Positions 21,340 through 32,469 of a DNA stretch of 64,000 nucleotides are shown piece after piece. The DNA comes from Nissolia schottii (taxonomy: Eukaryota > Streptophyta > Magnoliopsida > Fabales > Fabaceae): NCBI GenBank assembly GCA_003254905.1, contig QANU01058919.1, positions 66,076-130,075 of the forward strand. The letters are read 5' to 3'. The notes under the pieces are model-generated. The model did not search any database and had not been told where the DNA came from. It saw nothing but the letters and a program-made list of their open reading frames with translations. The first letter of the stretch is position 1. Each line of letters starts with the position of its first letter. The position numbers and the translations under genes are program-made.

Positions 21340-23245
21340 CCATTTTCTGATGATGCAATCTCTAGTGCATAATCTTTACCTCCTACTACAAAATCCTCAT
21401 CTCACCCTGCTTCCACAAAGCCTAAGAATATTGTTGTGCATGTTAGGAAATATTTTAGGCCTCACCCCCACCCCATCACACTTACAAGACCACCACTATG
21501 GTGCCATTCCTTATCCTACATGCAACTATGTCAGTTATGAAAGTTTGTCTCCTTCCTATAAGTCCTATGTTCTGCAGGCCAGTTTTGTATTTGAACCTAT
21601 CTTTTATCATAAAGCTATCAAATTTTCACATTGGAGACAAGCTATGGATGAAGAACTCAAGGCAATGGAGGACAATGGGACATGGTGAGTGGTCCAACTG
21701 CCTCCAAACAAATATTGTATAGGCTACAAGTGAGTACACAAAGTGTAATACAAGAGGGATGGATTAGTGGCAAAAGGATACACACAACAAGCAGGAATTG
21801 ATTTCCTAGACACTTTCTCTCCCGTGGCAAAAATCACAACGGTGAGTGTTTTATTAGCAATTCTTGTTATAAAATATTGGAGTTTCCTTCAACTAGATAT
21901 GAATAATACTTTCCTCAATGGTGATCTTTTTGAGGAAGTCTACATGGATGTTCCTTTAGGTTATCCAATTCAGGGGGAGCATATGGCTTGTAAGCTTCAC
22001 AAGTCAATATATGGCTTAAGGCAAGGTTCTAGACAATAGTTCTAGAAATTTTCTGGTTCTTTACTCAGTCATGGTTTTGTTCAATCAAAACATGATTATT
22101 CCTTCTTTACCATTGGATCTGGCCAAGACCAAGTCTTCTCACTTGCTTATGTGGATGACATCATCCTTTTTGGCCCTAATTCGAAAGCTTTGATCACAAT
22201 TTAGCACAATTGTAGTAATTATTCAAACTTAAGATTTTAAGGGATCTTAAGTATTTTCTTGGACTCGAGATAGCTAGGTCTCATGCTAAAATTTGCTTAT
22301 CTCAACGAAAATATGCTCTCTAATTACTACAGGCTACAAGATTTCCTACTGTCAAGTCAACCCTTTTACCAATGGATCAACACATCAAGTTGTCAAGTTT
22401 ACTTGTTGATCCCTCCATGTATCGCAAGCTCATTATCCATCTTATGTACCTCACTATCTCCTACCTTGACGTTGCTTTCTCAGTGTCTAAATTGAGTCAA
22501 TATATGTCTCATCCACGCTCTACTCACATTGATGCCTTACATCATATCTTGAGATACATTAAGCGTTCATCAGGTCATGGCCTTCTTTTCTCAGCTAGTT
22601 CTTCTTTGAATTTAAAGGGGTATACGGCAAGGAGATCCACTATAGGATTTTGCATATTCATTAGTGATTCCTTGGTTAGGTGGAAATCCAAGAAATAGAT
22701 CACGGTCGTGAGGTCATCAGCTAAGTACCGAGCCCTTGCTACAATAGCAAGTGAAATAAAATGGTTGATCAATTTGCTTAGATATTTTGCAATTCATATT
22801 GACACAGCAATGGTTTATTGTGACAATCAAACGGTTATCGACCTCTCAACGAATCCTGCTTTCCTCGAGCACTAGAAGCATATCAAAATTGATTGTCATT
22901 TCATACGTGAAAAGGTGAATCAACAGTTGATCCATTTATAGCATGTCAAAAACCAACATCAAACCACTGACTTATTAACCAAGGCAGTGATTACCTTACA
23001 GTTTAGCAATTTAATATGCAAGATGGGACTCTTTGATATTTTTACCCACCTTGAAGGGGAGTATCACATGTAAATATAAATTAATTGATTAGTTGTAAGT
23101 TAATTATAAATAGCAGCTACTGTTAGAGGTAGGTAAAGTAGTTATAGTTTGTTATTCATTTTACAACTGGTATATAAACTGCACAGAACAGTTAGAAATC
23201 AATTCAACGAATTCATTCTCTTCATTCTTCTCTAATATTCTTAGC
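21340..23245 (+). mobile_element. 5'-truncated Ty1-copia fragment, copy 1
   Basis: Fossil. It contains the end of the copia polyprotein: reverse transcriptase (with [30 protein letters not shown] and YVDDIILFG) and the RNase H tail, followed by a polypurine tract (about 23052-23063) and a 3' LTR starting near 23069 and ending near 23245. Capsid, protease, most of the integrase and the 5' LTR are absent. It is broken, with several breaks. The same fragment in the second unit (43070-45005) shows that it predates the duplication. Confidence 0.85.
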
Positions 23246-26212
23246 TTCAATACTACTATGTCATATGACGAGTTATTGCTTTACCTTTCTTTTCTTTTGA
23301 GAGCCAAAATCTCTAATCACATACATCTTAAGAAAACACGTTGAGTTTTCCAATCAAAATTTTTTTTCATCCATTTGAAACAACCTTGAAACCCTTGGGT
23401 GTGCAGCTTGTAGTGCGCTTACATTGTTTCTCAAAATTGCTTGGACAAGAAAAATTGTTTCATGTTCAAGCTAGCCAAACACTGTTAACTCCATGTTGAT
23501 ATATTGAAAATGTAGCACTAGAACCCAGATAAGTAATGATTCAGCAATTAAAAATCATGCTCTATTTCCATCCTAAATTACTGCAGCGCTTCTCATCATG
23601 TATACAAGAAGATTTGAACTCATTTATTGATATAGGGGGAACAAGTCTGTCAATAAGAATATGGCATACTCATGACTGCTTCAGCTTCCAACTATGTTGA
23701 TTTTATAATAAAGAAATATCACCTCACTTTCATTCATGCAAAGAAGGCCTCACTTGAATAGTTTTAAGTTGCTTGAAAATGATTCTTGACAACTAAGATT
23801 TGGAGAAATGATTGCGAAGACTACTCCTAGAAAAGAAATATTTGGATGCTGAATTGAGGGAGAATATGTCACTAGACTCGAGTATATAACAGCAATGACT
23901 TTGTTATCTGTGCTTATCGCCTCTTAGAAGCCATAAACAGGTATAAGTGACTGCTGCAAAAAGAGAATACCTGCTCCTAAAAAAAATGAAAACATAAAAT
24001 TCATCATGCAGAATTTGATTAGACACAAATAATGCCTGATTTTGGCTAATGCTTTGATTAGTGGATTTCAATCACATACTATTCCTAGTATCACTTGGTT
24101 AGGAGCTTATTACTATTACACAAATTCATGGCTTGGTTGATAAGCACCGCTAACTCATAAAGGTTCCATATGGCAATATTCTAACATTTTAAACTGTAAC
24201 ATTGTAAGATGAAAGGAATTTTTGAAGAACCAATCTAAAAAGTGCCGGAAAGTGAGAAAGGGAAGAGAAAGTTGGACAGAGTTTCTGAATGTTATTGATC
24301 AAATGAAACTAATAATGATACTCACAGTTTCAGTGAACACTGAGCCATTTAAATTCAAGCGTGAAGCTTTTAGCAGAAGCTTAGTGTAACTTCTCACAGA
24401 CTCTCAACTGTCTCTAACAGAATTCCAAACTAACAGCTTAAGAGCATGTAACCATTGATCCACGAGGCAGTCAGTGATCCTATCTGCTCACTTATACTTT
24501 TAATCCAACAATAGCTGATACCTAGATATGGAATCTCATCTCATAAGTCCAAATAAAATAAACTCAACCCAAAAACCTTTCCAAATATTTATAACAAAAT
24601 GGGTATTGAGATCATTATCAACTAGTTTAAATATCCATCATCCAATATATCTAACCTATTAGTATAGTTAACTGTAATAAAATCCTCGTAATGTCACCGA
24701 ATACGATTCTCTATGCCATCCACATATCAAAGAGACGGAAATAAAGAAGGCATCATTCACAACAGGAGCCTATGATTATAAATTTCCTTGATGGGTTTAG
24801 AGAGACTGACACAAATATAATAATTGTAAATCGAAAAGAAGAGCAAAATGCAGACATAATATAAAGGCTCAAGGCATAAAAACTATTGAAGTTACCTAGA
24901 TAACTAGTATCAATTTATTTGATTCAAAGTTTCACAAAGTATAAAGGTACACATATTAAGCCTGAGTAGTTGGGAGGAAGTTCCTGAATTAGTGCATAAG
25001 GATGAATTCCAATAGCACTACACATCACTCTTTAAGAACAATATCCATCGAGCTTGTCGACTAAGTCATTACTTGATGCCCATCACAAAGCACAAATTCT
25101 TATTTGCCTGATTCAGTTGCAAGCACCTCATGGGAAAAGAAAACATTACTAGAACAATATTAACATAATGTTACTTCCACAAAGTTCTCTCTTGCATAAA
25201 GCATATAATAAACACTGTTCCTTTCTTCTCTCTTCTCAAAATGGGGCTCGCAATTCCCATGAGAGATTATGTGAACAAAAATTATGTGAAACTAACATTT
25301 TCCTTATCACAATGAACTTAGTGCCAGAAAAAGACACACCTTATCTTGTCTTTTGAAACTCTGCCATGTCTCTATCCCAAACGTGATTGCCCCATGTGTC
25401 AACAAAAACCATCTAAATGTTTTTCCTTCAATAAACCCAAAAGAAGAAGAAGAAGGAGTCAGGTATGAAAGTTAAGAAAAAAAAAAAAAAAACCTTTACA
25501 TTTTTATATGAAAATTGCTTCAGCATCAAAGAACAAGTAGAATCCATTGGTGGAGCATGAATACACGTATACAACCAAGAGGTTTGAGATAATTGAACTA
25601 TTTAAGCATATTAGCTGATACCCTAAAAATAGCTTCCTAAACACAACATATTCTGTAAAGAAAAACATCAAGTGTTAATGTGTTATTAAATTTAATTTAA
25701 TCAGTATAGTTTCTTTTGGGAAATCATCAACTGACAAGCATATTATGACTTAATGTTTGGGATGGTTAGAAGGCTACTTTAATATACAGCAACTTAGGGT
25801 CTGATTTGATTGAAAAGATAAAAGAAAGGAGCAAGTATTTAACAGGTTGGTCTTTCGGAAAGAAGAAATGAAAACCACATAGCAGCAGAATGAATCATGA
25901 ATCCTGTCATTTAAATACTTCTACAATAATTTATGGTTGACTTATCCTAACAACATGCACTTGTTCATAGAAGATGTCAACAATCAAACAATTACTGTGA
26001 TGCTCGTAATTAAAGAAAACCAAGTTAAACATCTAAAAACAGCAAACAAACTATTTTTAAAAAAATTGATTTAAAAGGGGCTTATACTGTGGAACCACTT
26101 ATTTGTCAACTTTTTTAATTTTCAGGATAAGAACTGAAATAGGTCGCAGGTAAAATAATTTGTAACAAGCTATTCAATTTAGCTTAGTTTGTTGCATGAT
26201 AAATGCGACAAT
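23246..26212. other. Non-coding PPR downstream region
   Basis: AT-rich DNA shared with 45006-47979 and, from about 24075, with 56089-58271. From about 26055 it becomes the conserved 3' flank of the PPR gene. Short frames such as 25168-25356 are not maintained in all copies and look like chance. Contains a short GAA-rich run near 25445. Confidence 0.65.
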
Positions 26213-27419
26213 ATATGATCAAGGTTATCAAACTCGGGATTTTAGGTAAACTCGTGGAGCCTCCGTAAACTCGAATCGTAAAATCGGATCGTAAAATCGT
26301 AAGATTTTACTTATTATTAAAAAAATATTAAAAAAATATTTTAAAAAATTATTATGTTACAAAAATATTAGAAGCACATAAATTAGAAGCACAAGTTCAA
26401 TATTTAAGACAGGAACTCATAAATTAGAAGCACCAGTTCAATATTTAAATGAAAATTTTGATCATTCCTATAATTGAGACATAAACACAAACAGTTTGTG
26501 TGCATGTGAGGTTGTCCCTCTCTAAAGTGGAATCCCTAGAGAAGATACTTTCAAATCAAAATCAGCCCAACATGTTCATGATAAATGCAAGAATAAGAGC
26601 ATAAAATCAGCCAGAGAACATCGAACCCGAATTCCCCTGCCCTTGCAACTCTCATATCATGCCCACATTTATCAATCAACAAAATGTAAATATTAACCCA
26701 ATCCAATTCCAATCCATGAACGTAAATCATAAATCATGTATAATGTATTTATATAATAAACTAGAAATCAATCCGTGAAGCAGCAGTGAGGGTGAGGGGG
26801 TGCAAATGCAATCATGTATTCATAAACTAAACAATCATCAATCATGTATTCATAAATCAATCTGTGAAGCACTTGCCCGAGAATTGTTGCGGCGGGGGGC
26901 AGTGGGTGCAAAACGGCGTGGCGCGGAGGGGGGCGAAGTGGCGAACGGCGCCGGTGCGGTGAGGGCAGGAAGAGAACGTGCGTGGTGAAAGCCGAAAGGC
27001 ACGAAGCAGCAGTGGGGTGAGGGAGAGTGGGAGATTGATGGCAGTGAGGGTGAGGGAGAATGGAGGAAGCAGCAGTGACGGGTCGAGGTCGAGGAAGCAG
27101 CAGCAATGGAAGCCCTAAGTTCAGAGTGCAAACGGCGTCGTTCTCTAGCAAAACGCGCGTGCCCATCAGAAGCACAAAATGGCGTCGTTTTGGCAAGGCA
27201 AAACGACGTCGTTTTGCAGTTTTGAGGCCCAGACAGCAAACTCGTAAAAACGCCACTAAAATCGCGATTTTGTACGATTTTGTCCGATTTTACCCGATTT
27301 TACCCGATTTTACACAGAAACGATTTTACACCCGATTTAACAAGATTTCACAACCAGATATCGTAAAATCGTACGATTTTACGATTTAAATCTCGATTTT
27401 AATAACCATGGATATGATC
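26213..27419. mobile_element. hAT-like non-autonomous DNA transposon with GC-rich core
   Basis: An insertion of 1191 bp (26221-27411) is flanked by an 8-bp target-site duplication, ATATGATC (26213-26220 and 27412-27419). The three other PPR copies keep the empty site with one ATATGATC (3755-3762, 47980-47987, 58272-58279). The ends are imperfect inverted repeats: left GGTTATCAAACTCGGGATTT, right (complement) GGTTATTAAAATCGAGATTT. An 8-bp duplication suggests the hAT superfamily. There is no transposase. Subterminal regions carry many TCGTAAAATCG-type repeats, and the centre (about 26870-27230) is unusually GC-rich. The 162-codon minus-strand frame there is low-complexity and I do not call it a gene. 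It inserted after the PPR duplication. Confidence 0.85.
27199..27216. repeat. Perfect 18-bp palindrome
   Basis: CAAAACGACGTCGTTTTG reads the same on both strands. It lies in the GC-rich core of the hAT-like element, close to related copies of GGCGTCGTTTT (about 27134 and 27181). It contains ACGT, a core that plant bZIP factors can bind, but there is no evidence of such use here. Confidence 0.8.
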
Positions 27420-27765
27420 TATATAACACCAATCAAGAACTCAGAACTTCAGATACTATCTATCTTATACACTTACTGCATATCTCACGATGGGAAGATC
27501 CACCTCAGAATGAAAAAGCTGATTGGGATTGCTCAAGAAAGAAGGATACAGCCAATGCAAGACTCAAAAGTCAGCTAATAACACAAGTTCAAAATTTATT
27601 GGATGAAAAATGAGACAACCTGAACATCACTGACAAATGGTAGTGATGCCATTATTGCATTGCTCAAATCCTCTGACCCAACAGAAACACAATTCATCTT
27701 TTGGTCAACAAATTCAACAGCAACAGAAATAAATCTCAATTGGAACTGAGGCATTTCCCCTTCTT
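27420..27765. other. Conserved 3' flank of the second PPR gene
   Basis: Continuation of the PPR 3' flank after the transposon insertion, nearly the same as 3763-4076, 47988-48333 and 58280-58593. Probably 3' untranslated region; no open frame of note. Confidence 0.6.
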
Positions 27766-29424
27766 TTATCGTTTCAACAAGCCTCTAGCATTCATTTCAT
27801 GAAGAAGTTTCTCGGCCTTATCATTCTCATCGTTTTCAAGAAGAGCACGAATAATTATTTCAAAAGTTATGGCGTTAGGGATGCAATCATCATCTTCCAT
27901 TCTAGACTTCAAAGCCAATGCTTCATCAAGAAAACCCTGTTTACAAAACCCATTGATCATAATAGTGTATGTGTAAACATTAGGTCGCCATCCTTTAATC
28001 AAAAGATCCTCAAAAACCTCTTGCGCGTTCTTAAGTCTTCCCCCCTTGCATAGACCATCAATAAGTATACTGAATGTACATACATCTGGATGAATTCCCT
28101 GGTTTTTAAGTTTACTGAATAACTCAATTGCCTCGTCAAGATGATTGCTTTTGCATAAAGCATCTAGTAAGGCACTGTAAGTGATTATATTAGGGGGTTG
28201 ACCTTTATCATACATCTCATCAAAAAGCTCCCAAGCACAAGAAATTCTCCCCGATTTGCACAAGCCACGAATGAGTGTATTGTACGTTACAGTATTAGGA
28301 ATCAAATTTTTGCAACCCATTACTTTGACGAGATTCATGGCTTCATCCACCATTTTAACTTTGCATAACCCATTGATCATGATATTATAGGTGCGAACAT
28401 CATGAGCCACTCCTTGGTGGGTCATAGTGTTGAATAAGTCTTTTGCCCTATTCACCTCATTAACTAGGCAATACCCATCCATTAAGCTACTATAAGTAAC
28501 AACATCAGGTTTTAAACCGTGTCTAATCATCACAGCAAGCATGTTTTTTGCCTGTTTGACCTTTCCTTCCTTGCATAAGCCATCGATCAAAGTATTAAAG
28601 GTATACACATCTGGACCGATGTTTTTCGACACCATTTCATTAAGCAATGCAGCTGCTTCCTTCAATTGACCCACAAGGCACAATCCATACATCAGAGTAC
28701 TGTAAGTGACAACATTGGGAGAAATTCCCCTATCAACCATTTCAGAATATAAATCATGCGCCTCAGCCACAAGTTTATCTTTGCATAAGCCATCAATGAT
28801 TGTGCTGTACATGACCACATCAGGTGTAATCCCTTGCCCTCTGATCTTTCTCAGTATCTGAATGGCAGCTCTGGTACGTCCTATCTTACAGCACCCATTG
28901 ATCAAGGTCCCATAACTAACTTCATCCAACTGAAACCCTAGAGCTGCCAATTTGTCGTGAAAATGCAGTGCCTCTTGAACCTCATCATTTAAACAGAGAC
29001 CTTTCATAAGCGCATTTAAGGTTACGGTATCTGGTTGATAACCCATTTTGAGAATCTTTGCCAATACAGAGAATGCGAGAGCCACGTGACCCATGTGGCA
29101 GTAACAATTGATCAAGATGTTTAAAGTAAAGATGTCTGTAGCGATTCCCTTGAGTTGCAGGTGTTTAGAGAGGGAAATAGCAATGGGGTAATGGTTCATC
29201 TTCCCAAGGGAACCTAAAATCTTGTTAAATTCAATGATGGGTGGCTTAAGACGCATGCATAGCAAGCGATTGAAGGAAGCAACGGCATCTTCAATGTAAT
29301 CAACGTGTGATGGGGGCAGAGAACGAGAAAATAGCCTTAAATTTGAAGGCAAGGGAAAAACATTAAGAGGAAACAGTGAGATGAGAGAAGCACACCTTAA
29401 CCTTGTCATTGAGAACAACGACAT
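27766..29424 (-). CDS. RFL-type pentatricopeptide repeat protein, probably mitochondrial (copy 2)
   Basis: 552-aa P-class PPR protein with the same plan as copy 1: a leader of about 60 residues (MSLFSMTRLRCASLISLFPL), 14 motifs of 35 residues, and a C-terminus ending at ARGLLKR, ten residues shorter. The ATG at 29424 aligns with those of the other copies; the open frame extends upstream only to a TTG. By hand count it differs from copy 1 at about 56 of 552 residues. About 17 of these are at the 28 RNA-reading positions. The predicted base preferences are UUU?AGUGYYGAA?, very different from copy 1. A transposon has inserted about 350 bp downstream of the stop, which may alter the 3' end of the transcript. 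Family role: binding and processing of mitochondrial RNA. Confidence 0.93.
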   Translation of the reverse strand: MSLFSMTRLRCASLISLFPLNVFPLPSNLRLFSRSLPPSHVDYIEDAVASFNRLLCMRLKPPIIEFNKILGSLGKMNHYPIAISLSKHLQLKGIATDIFTLNILINCYCHMGHVALAFSVLAKILKMGYQPDTVTLNALMKGLCLNDEVQEALHFHDKLAALGFQLDEVSYGTLINGCCKIGRTRAAIQILRKIRGQGITPDVVMYSTIIDGLCKDKLVAEAHDLYSEMVDRGISPNVVTYSTLMYGLCLVGQLKEAAALLNEMVSKNIGPDVYTFNTLIDGLCKEGKVKQAKNMLAVMIRHGLKPDVVTYSSLMDGYCLVNEVNRAKDLFNTMTHQGVAHDVRTYNIMINGLCKVKMVDEAMNLVKVMGCKNLIPNTVTYNTLIRGLCKSGRISCAWELFDEMYDKGQPPNIITYSALLDALCKSNHLDEAIELFSKLKNQGIHPDVCTFSILIDGLCKGGRLKNAQEVFEDLLIKGWRPNVYTYTIMINGFCKQGFLDEALALKSRMEDDDCIPNAITFEIIIRALLENDENDKAEKLLHEMNARGLLKR

Positions 29425-29689
29425 TGTTGTTGGATCCAACGGGATTCGTAGTGGTGCGCTGCGACTTGCTCTGTCTCTCTCGTCGTCTTCCCAGAAATAG
29501 TGTTTATTATTTAGGGTTTTGCGAAGTTGCAACTCAGCTCAGTTCAGCTGTTATCTTCGCTTCACACTCTCTCATTCAAATCGCAGGTGAACGAAGCCGC
29601 CGCTGGTGAAGGAAGCTATTATAAGAAAAGTTAGTACAATTAAATCCGACCTAATTTACTTCGACTTAAAAAGAAAAGTTAGTCAAATT

Positions 29690-29921
29690 TTGTCGTTTTC
29701 AATTATCATTTTGACCTTCATTTTTTGTTTTCTAGAAGTGGGCGAACAATTGTTTCAAAGGTTAGCATATGGGAGGCAACATTATCTTCCATATTTGAAA
29801 GCAAAGCAGGGTATTTACTTTATTAAACACACTTTCTTTGCAAATAGTATCTCTGTGATGGACCAATTAGTCATGCTCTTGCAAAGACAACTGTTCCTAT
29901 CAACATTGGAGAACTACATGA
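29690..29921 (-). pseudogene. RFL-type PPR C-terminal fragment
   Basis: Paralogue of 8600-8842 (minus strand: SNMEDN, TFETIVRPLLENK). It starts the second ~21-kb unit, immediately upstream of the second intact gene. It ends in a 10-bp sequence, AACTACATGA (29912-29921), which recurs at 32470-32479. Confidence 0.75.
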
Positions 29922-30705
29922 CCCTTTCATCTCACCCATTTTCCGTTATCTTATCCTCACATATATACCACGAAAAAATAATAGATGTAAATTCTGTTAC
30001 ATAGTTTCTGAATTTGAATTAAAAATAAATATTGAAAAGGTAAAAGAAAAAGGTGGCATTTAGCAAGTTGATCTCTTTAAAGTAGAAATGAAAACCATAG
30101 AACTTCAGAATGAACCATTAATCCCTTCTTTCTAACAAACCACAGTTTCTAGCCGTAGATTTCAATAATCAAGGAAATCAATGTGTTGTTCATAATATAA
30201 AGATAAAGAAAAACAAGTAAAACAAAAGAAATATGGCAAAGAAACCATAACGGAAGGATTAAAAGGGTTATATTGTCGAAGCACTGATTTTTCATTTGTT
30301 AGTGGCACAACTTAGTATTTTTCTGCATAAGAGGTTTGTTTCATTATAAAAGGGACAATATATAATCTCATATAACACCAATCAATAGTTCTCAGCTAAT
30401 TTGAAGACATCTTAAACACTAACCGCAAAAATTACTATTTGGAAGATCCTCCTCAAAATCTATAAAGTAAACTAGGATTACTCAATGATAAAAAAAAAAA
30501 AAAAGATAATTGTGACATGACTCAAAAGCCAGCCAAAATTAACTGAATAAAAATGAGATAATCATAACATCGGTAGCGGTGAAACCATTCCATTCCCAGA
30601 CACCCATTACCCAATGAGCAAAGATTCAAAATAAACCAATAATTCTACAAAATTCAACAACAACATAAATGCAATATCAATTGAATTGAGGTAAGATACC
30701 TTCAT
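29922..30705. other. Diverged PPR 3' flank
   Basis: Recognisable but diverged relative of the 3' flank of the intact genes (compare 57880-58590). It belongs to the older PPR relic that follows. No gene. Confidence 0.6.
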
Positions 30706-31332
30706 TTATCTTTTCAACGAGCCTCTAGCAATCACTTCAAGTAGAAGTTTCTCTACATTATCATTCTCATCCTTTTCAAAAATAGCACAAATGACTATTT
30801 CAATAGTTATAGCATTAGGGATGCAACCTTCTTTTTCCATTTTAGACAACAAGGTTAATGCTTCATCAAGCAAGCCCTCTTGACAAAGACCATTGATCAT
30901 AATAGTATATGTGCAAACATTGGGTTGTCAGCCTTTAATCAAAAGATCCTGAAAAATTTCTTGTGCATTCTCAAGCCTTCTACCCTTGTAGAGACCATCA
31001 ATAACGTATATTAAATGTGTACAAACCTAGATGAATTCCTTGATCATTAATTTCAGTGAATAACTCAATTGCCTTGTCAAGATTATTGCTTTTGCAAAAA
31101 GCATCTAGCAATGAATTGTACGTGATAACATCAAATGGTTGACATTTATCATACATCTCATCAATAAGCTCCCACGCGTAAGAAATTCTCCCCGATTTGC
31201 ACGTCATCAATGGGTCTATTGCACATTATAGTGTTAGGAATCACATTTTTGTGACCCATTTCTTTGAAGGGATTCATAGATTGATCCACCATTTTAATCT
31301 TTCATAACCCTTTAATGATGATAATACAGGTG
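30706..31332 (-). pseudogene. 3' half of an older, diverged RFL-type PPR gene
   Basis: The minus strand gives the last PPR motifs: MINGLCQEGLLDEALTLLSK and the tail ARGSLKR (30706-30900), LLIKG and LIDGL-like pieces (30900-31000), and KSGRISYAWELIDEMYDKCQ (31100-31200). The frame is interrupted several times. Homology ends abruptly at about 31332, where unrelated sequence follows, so the 5' half is lost. It is clearly more diverged than the intact four. The first unit lacks it altogether. Confidence 0.85.
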
Positions 31333-31649
31333 TATTTGGAATCATACATGAATTGATTTGATTTGTAATTCAAATCTCATCAAAAATTGTGTTTGGTATT
31401 CTAAACAATAGGAATTGATTTAATTCTCCAAATCTCGTGAGAATTCAATTTCCTTGTATTGTAAATCATATTATTTGTGTAAAGATTTGTTGGGAATGGA
31501 TTTCATTTAAATTTAAAACATTTTAAAAGACAATTTTACCCCTATCTAATTGGTAAATTTACAAGCCTGCATTTTCTTTTCTTTTCCCTTCTGCCACCGC
31601 CACCAATTACTTCCCTCATGGTGCTGCTCCTTGAGATGTCGTCAGCGTC

Positions 31650-31990
31650 TTCCTGCGCAACTTCTGCCACTTGAGGGACCACCAAAAGCTCCGTCATCGC
31701 CTCGTGCTCACCTGTCAGAGCCACCATAGCAACCTCGTCTATGACTTCGTCGTCGACGCCAACCTCGCTGACTCTACAACTGTCGGGACCCTAGATTCAC
31801 CGGCCTCTCCACCTAGATCATTGCCGATGTCGCGCACGACGTCGATTACATCCATAAGTTCTTGAGCTTTCGGGCTTCGCTCATAACCACATCAAGATCT
31901 CCAACATTGTGGTGGAGGAGGAGACACTCGGTGCTGAGATTTCCGGTGCGAGCCGCCACCTGAAGTCATCACTTCCAGATCTCGTTCTTG
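31650..31990 (+). pseudogene. Captured receptor-like kinase fragment
   Basis: Plus-strand pieces match the middle of a plant receptor-like kinase domain: QKLRHR...SHHSNLVYDFVVDANLAD (subdomain IV-V region), IADVAHDVDYIHKFLSF (helix E region), and HNHIKISNIVVEEETLGAEI (catalytic loop region, from 31882). The last has HNHIK in place of the usual HRDLK, as in a subset of plant kinases considered atypical. The three pieces lie in different frames, so the fragment is broken. It lacks both the N-lobe start and the C-lobe. The exact parent gene is not identified. Confidence 0.6.
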
Positions 31991-32173
31991 CTTTGCGTCG
32001 CTCTCCCAGTTCTCACTTCATCTTCTTCTTCTTCTTTATATATAATTTTTATTTTATTTTATTAAATTTAGATGTTAAACTACGGGGTTTTGACATTTAT
32101 ATGGGTTGGGAGAGAGAGAAATCCGAATATATGGGCTAAAATGTAATATTACAGGAGTATGAGTGAATTTCTA

Positions 32174-32376
32174 AAATCTCCACGGGGCAGGGAGATTTCA
32201 GAAATTTGGCAAAAAAAAAAAAGAAAAAAGAAAAGGGCAGAGAGCATGGGATTCCGCGTTCTGAAATCTCCACGAGGCAGGGAGATTTCAAATCTCCACG
32301 GTATGTGGAGATTTAAAAAAAAAAAGTAAAAAAAAAATGAATCTCTGAAATCTCTCCACGATATGTGGAGATTTCA
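32174..32376. repeat. Cluster of short inverted motifs (ATCTCCAC / GTGGAGAT)
   Basis: The motif GAAATCTCCACG and its complement recur at about 32174-32206, 32262-32291, 32290-32314 and 32346-32376, separated by A-rich runs. Some pair into perfect short hairpins, for example CTCCACGATATGTGGAG near 32353. The cluster is flanked by TATTAC-rich boxes (about 32145 and 32418). Confidence 0.75.
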
Positions 32377-32469
32377 GAAAAAAAACCATACAACCGTAAT
32401 ATTTTCTTGTACACCATATTACGGGAATATAACACTTTTTCCCCCATAAACAAGTAAAAAAATCCGTTA

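Larger units (their letters stand above)
31333..32469. mobile_element. Inserted block carrying a captured gene fragment
   Basis: A 1.1-kb block replaces the 5' half of the PPR relic. It begins with AT-rich foldback-like DNA (31333-31530, with repeated GAATTGATTT and AAATCTC), then a GC-rich piece of a receptor-kinase gene (31650-31990), then an array of ATCTCCAC/GTGGAGAT motifs (32174-32376). Host coding sequence between AT-rich non-coding ends suggests a gene-capturing DNA transposon, but I could not define matching terminal repeats or a target-site duplication. It may be more than one insertion. Confidence 0.5.

Noticed and set aside
25168-25356. 62-codon plus-strand frame present in two units
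   Set aside because: The third copy (around 57190-57375) carries changes that break the frame, and the sequence lies in PPR downstream DNA with no protein-like features.
26768-27256. 162-codon minus-strand open frame as a gene
   Set aside because: It lies within the GC-rich core of a non-autonomous transposon, is rich in Pro, His and Ser runs, competes with open frames in other phases, and has no counterpart at the empty sites.
31650-31990. A functional kinase gene
   Set aside because: Only the middle of a kinase domain is present, in three phases, without start or C-lobe.
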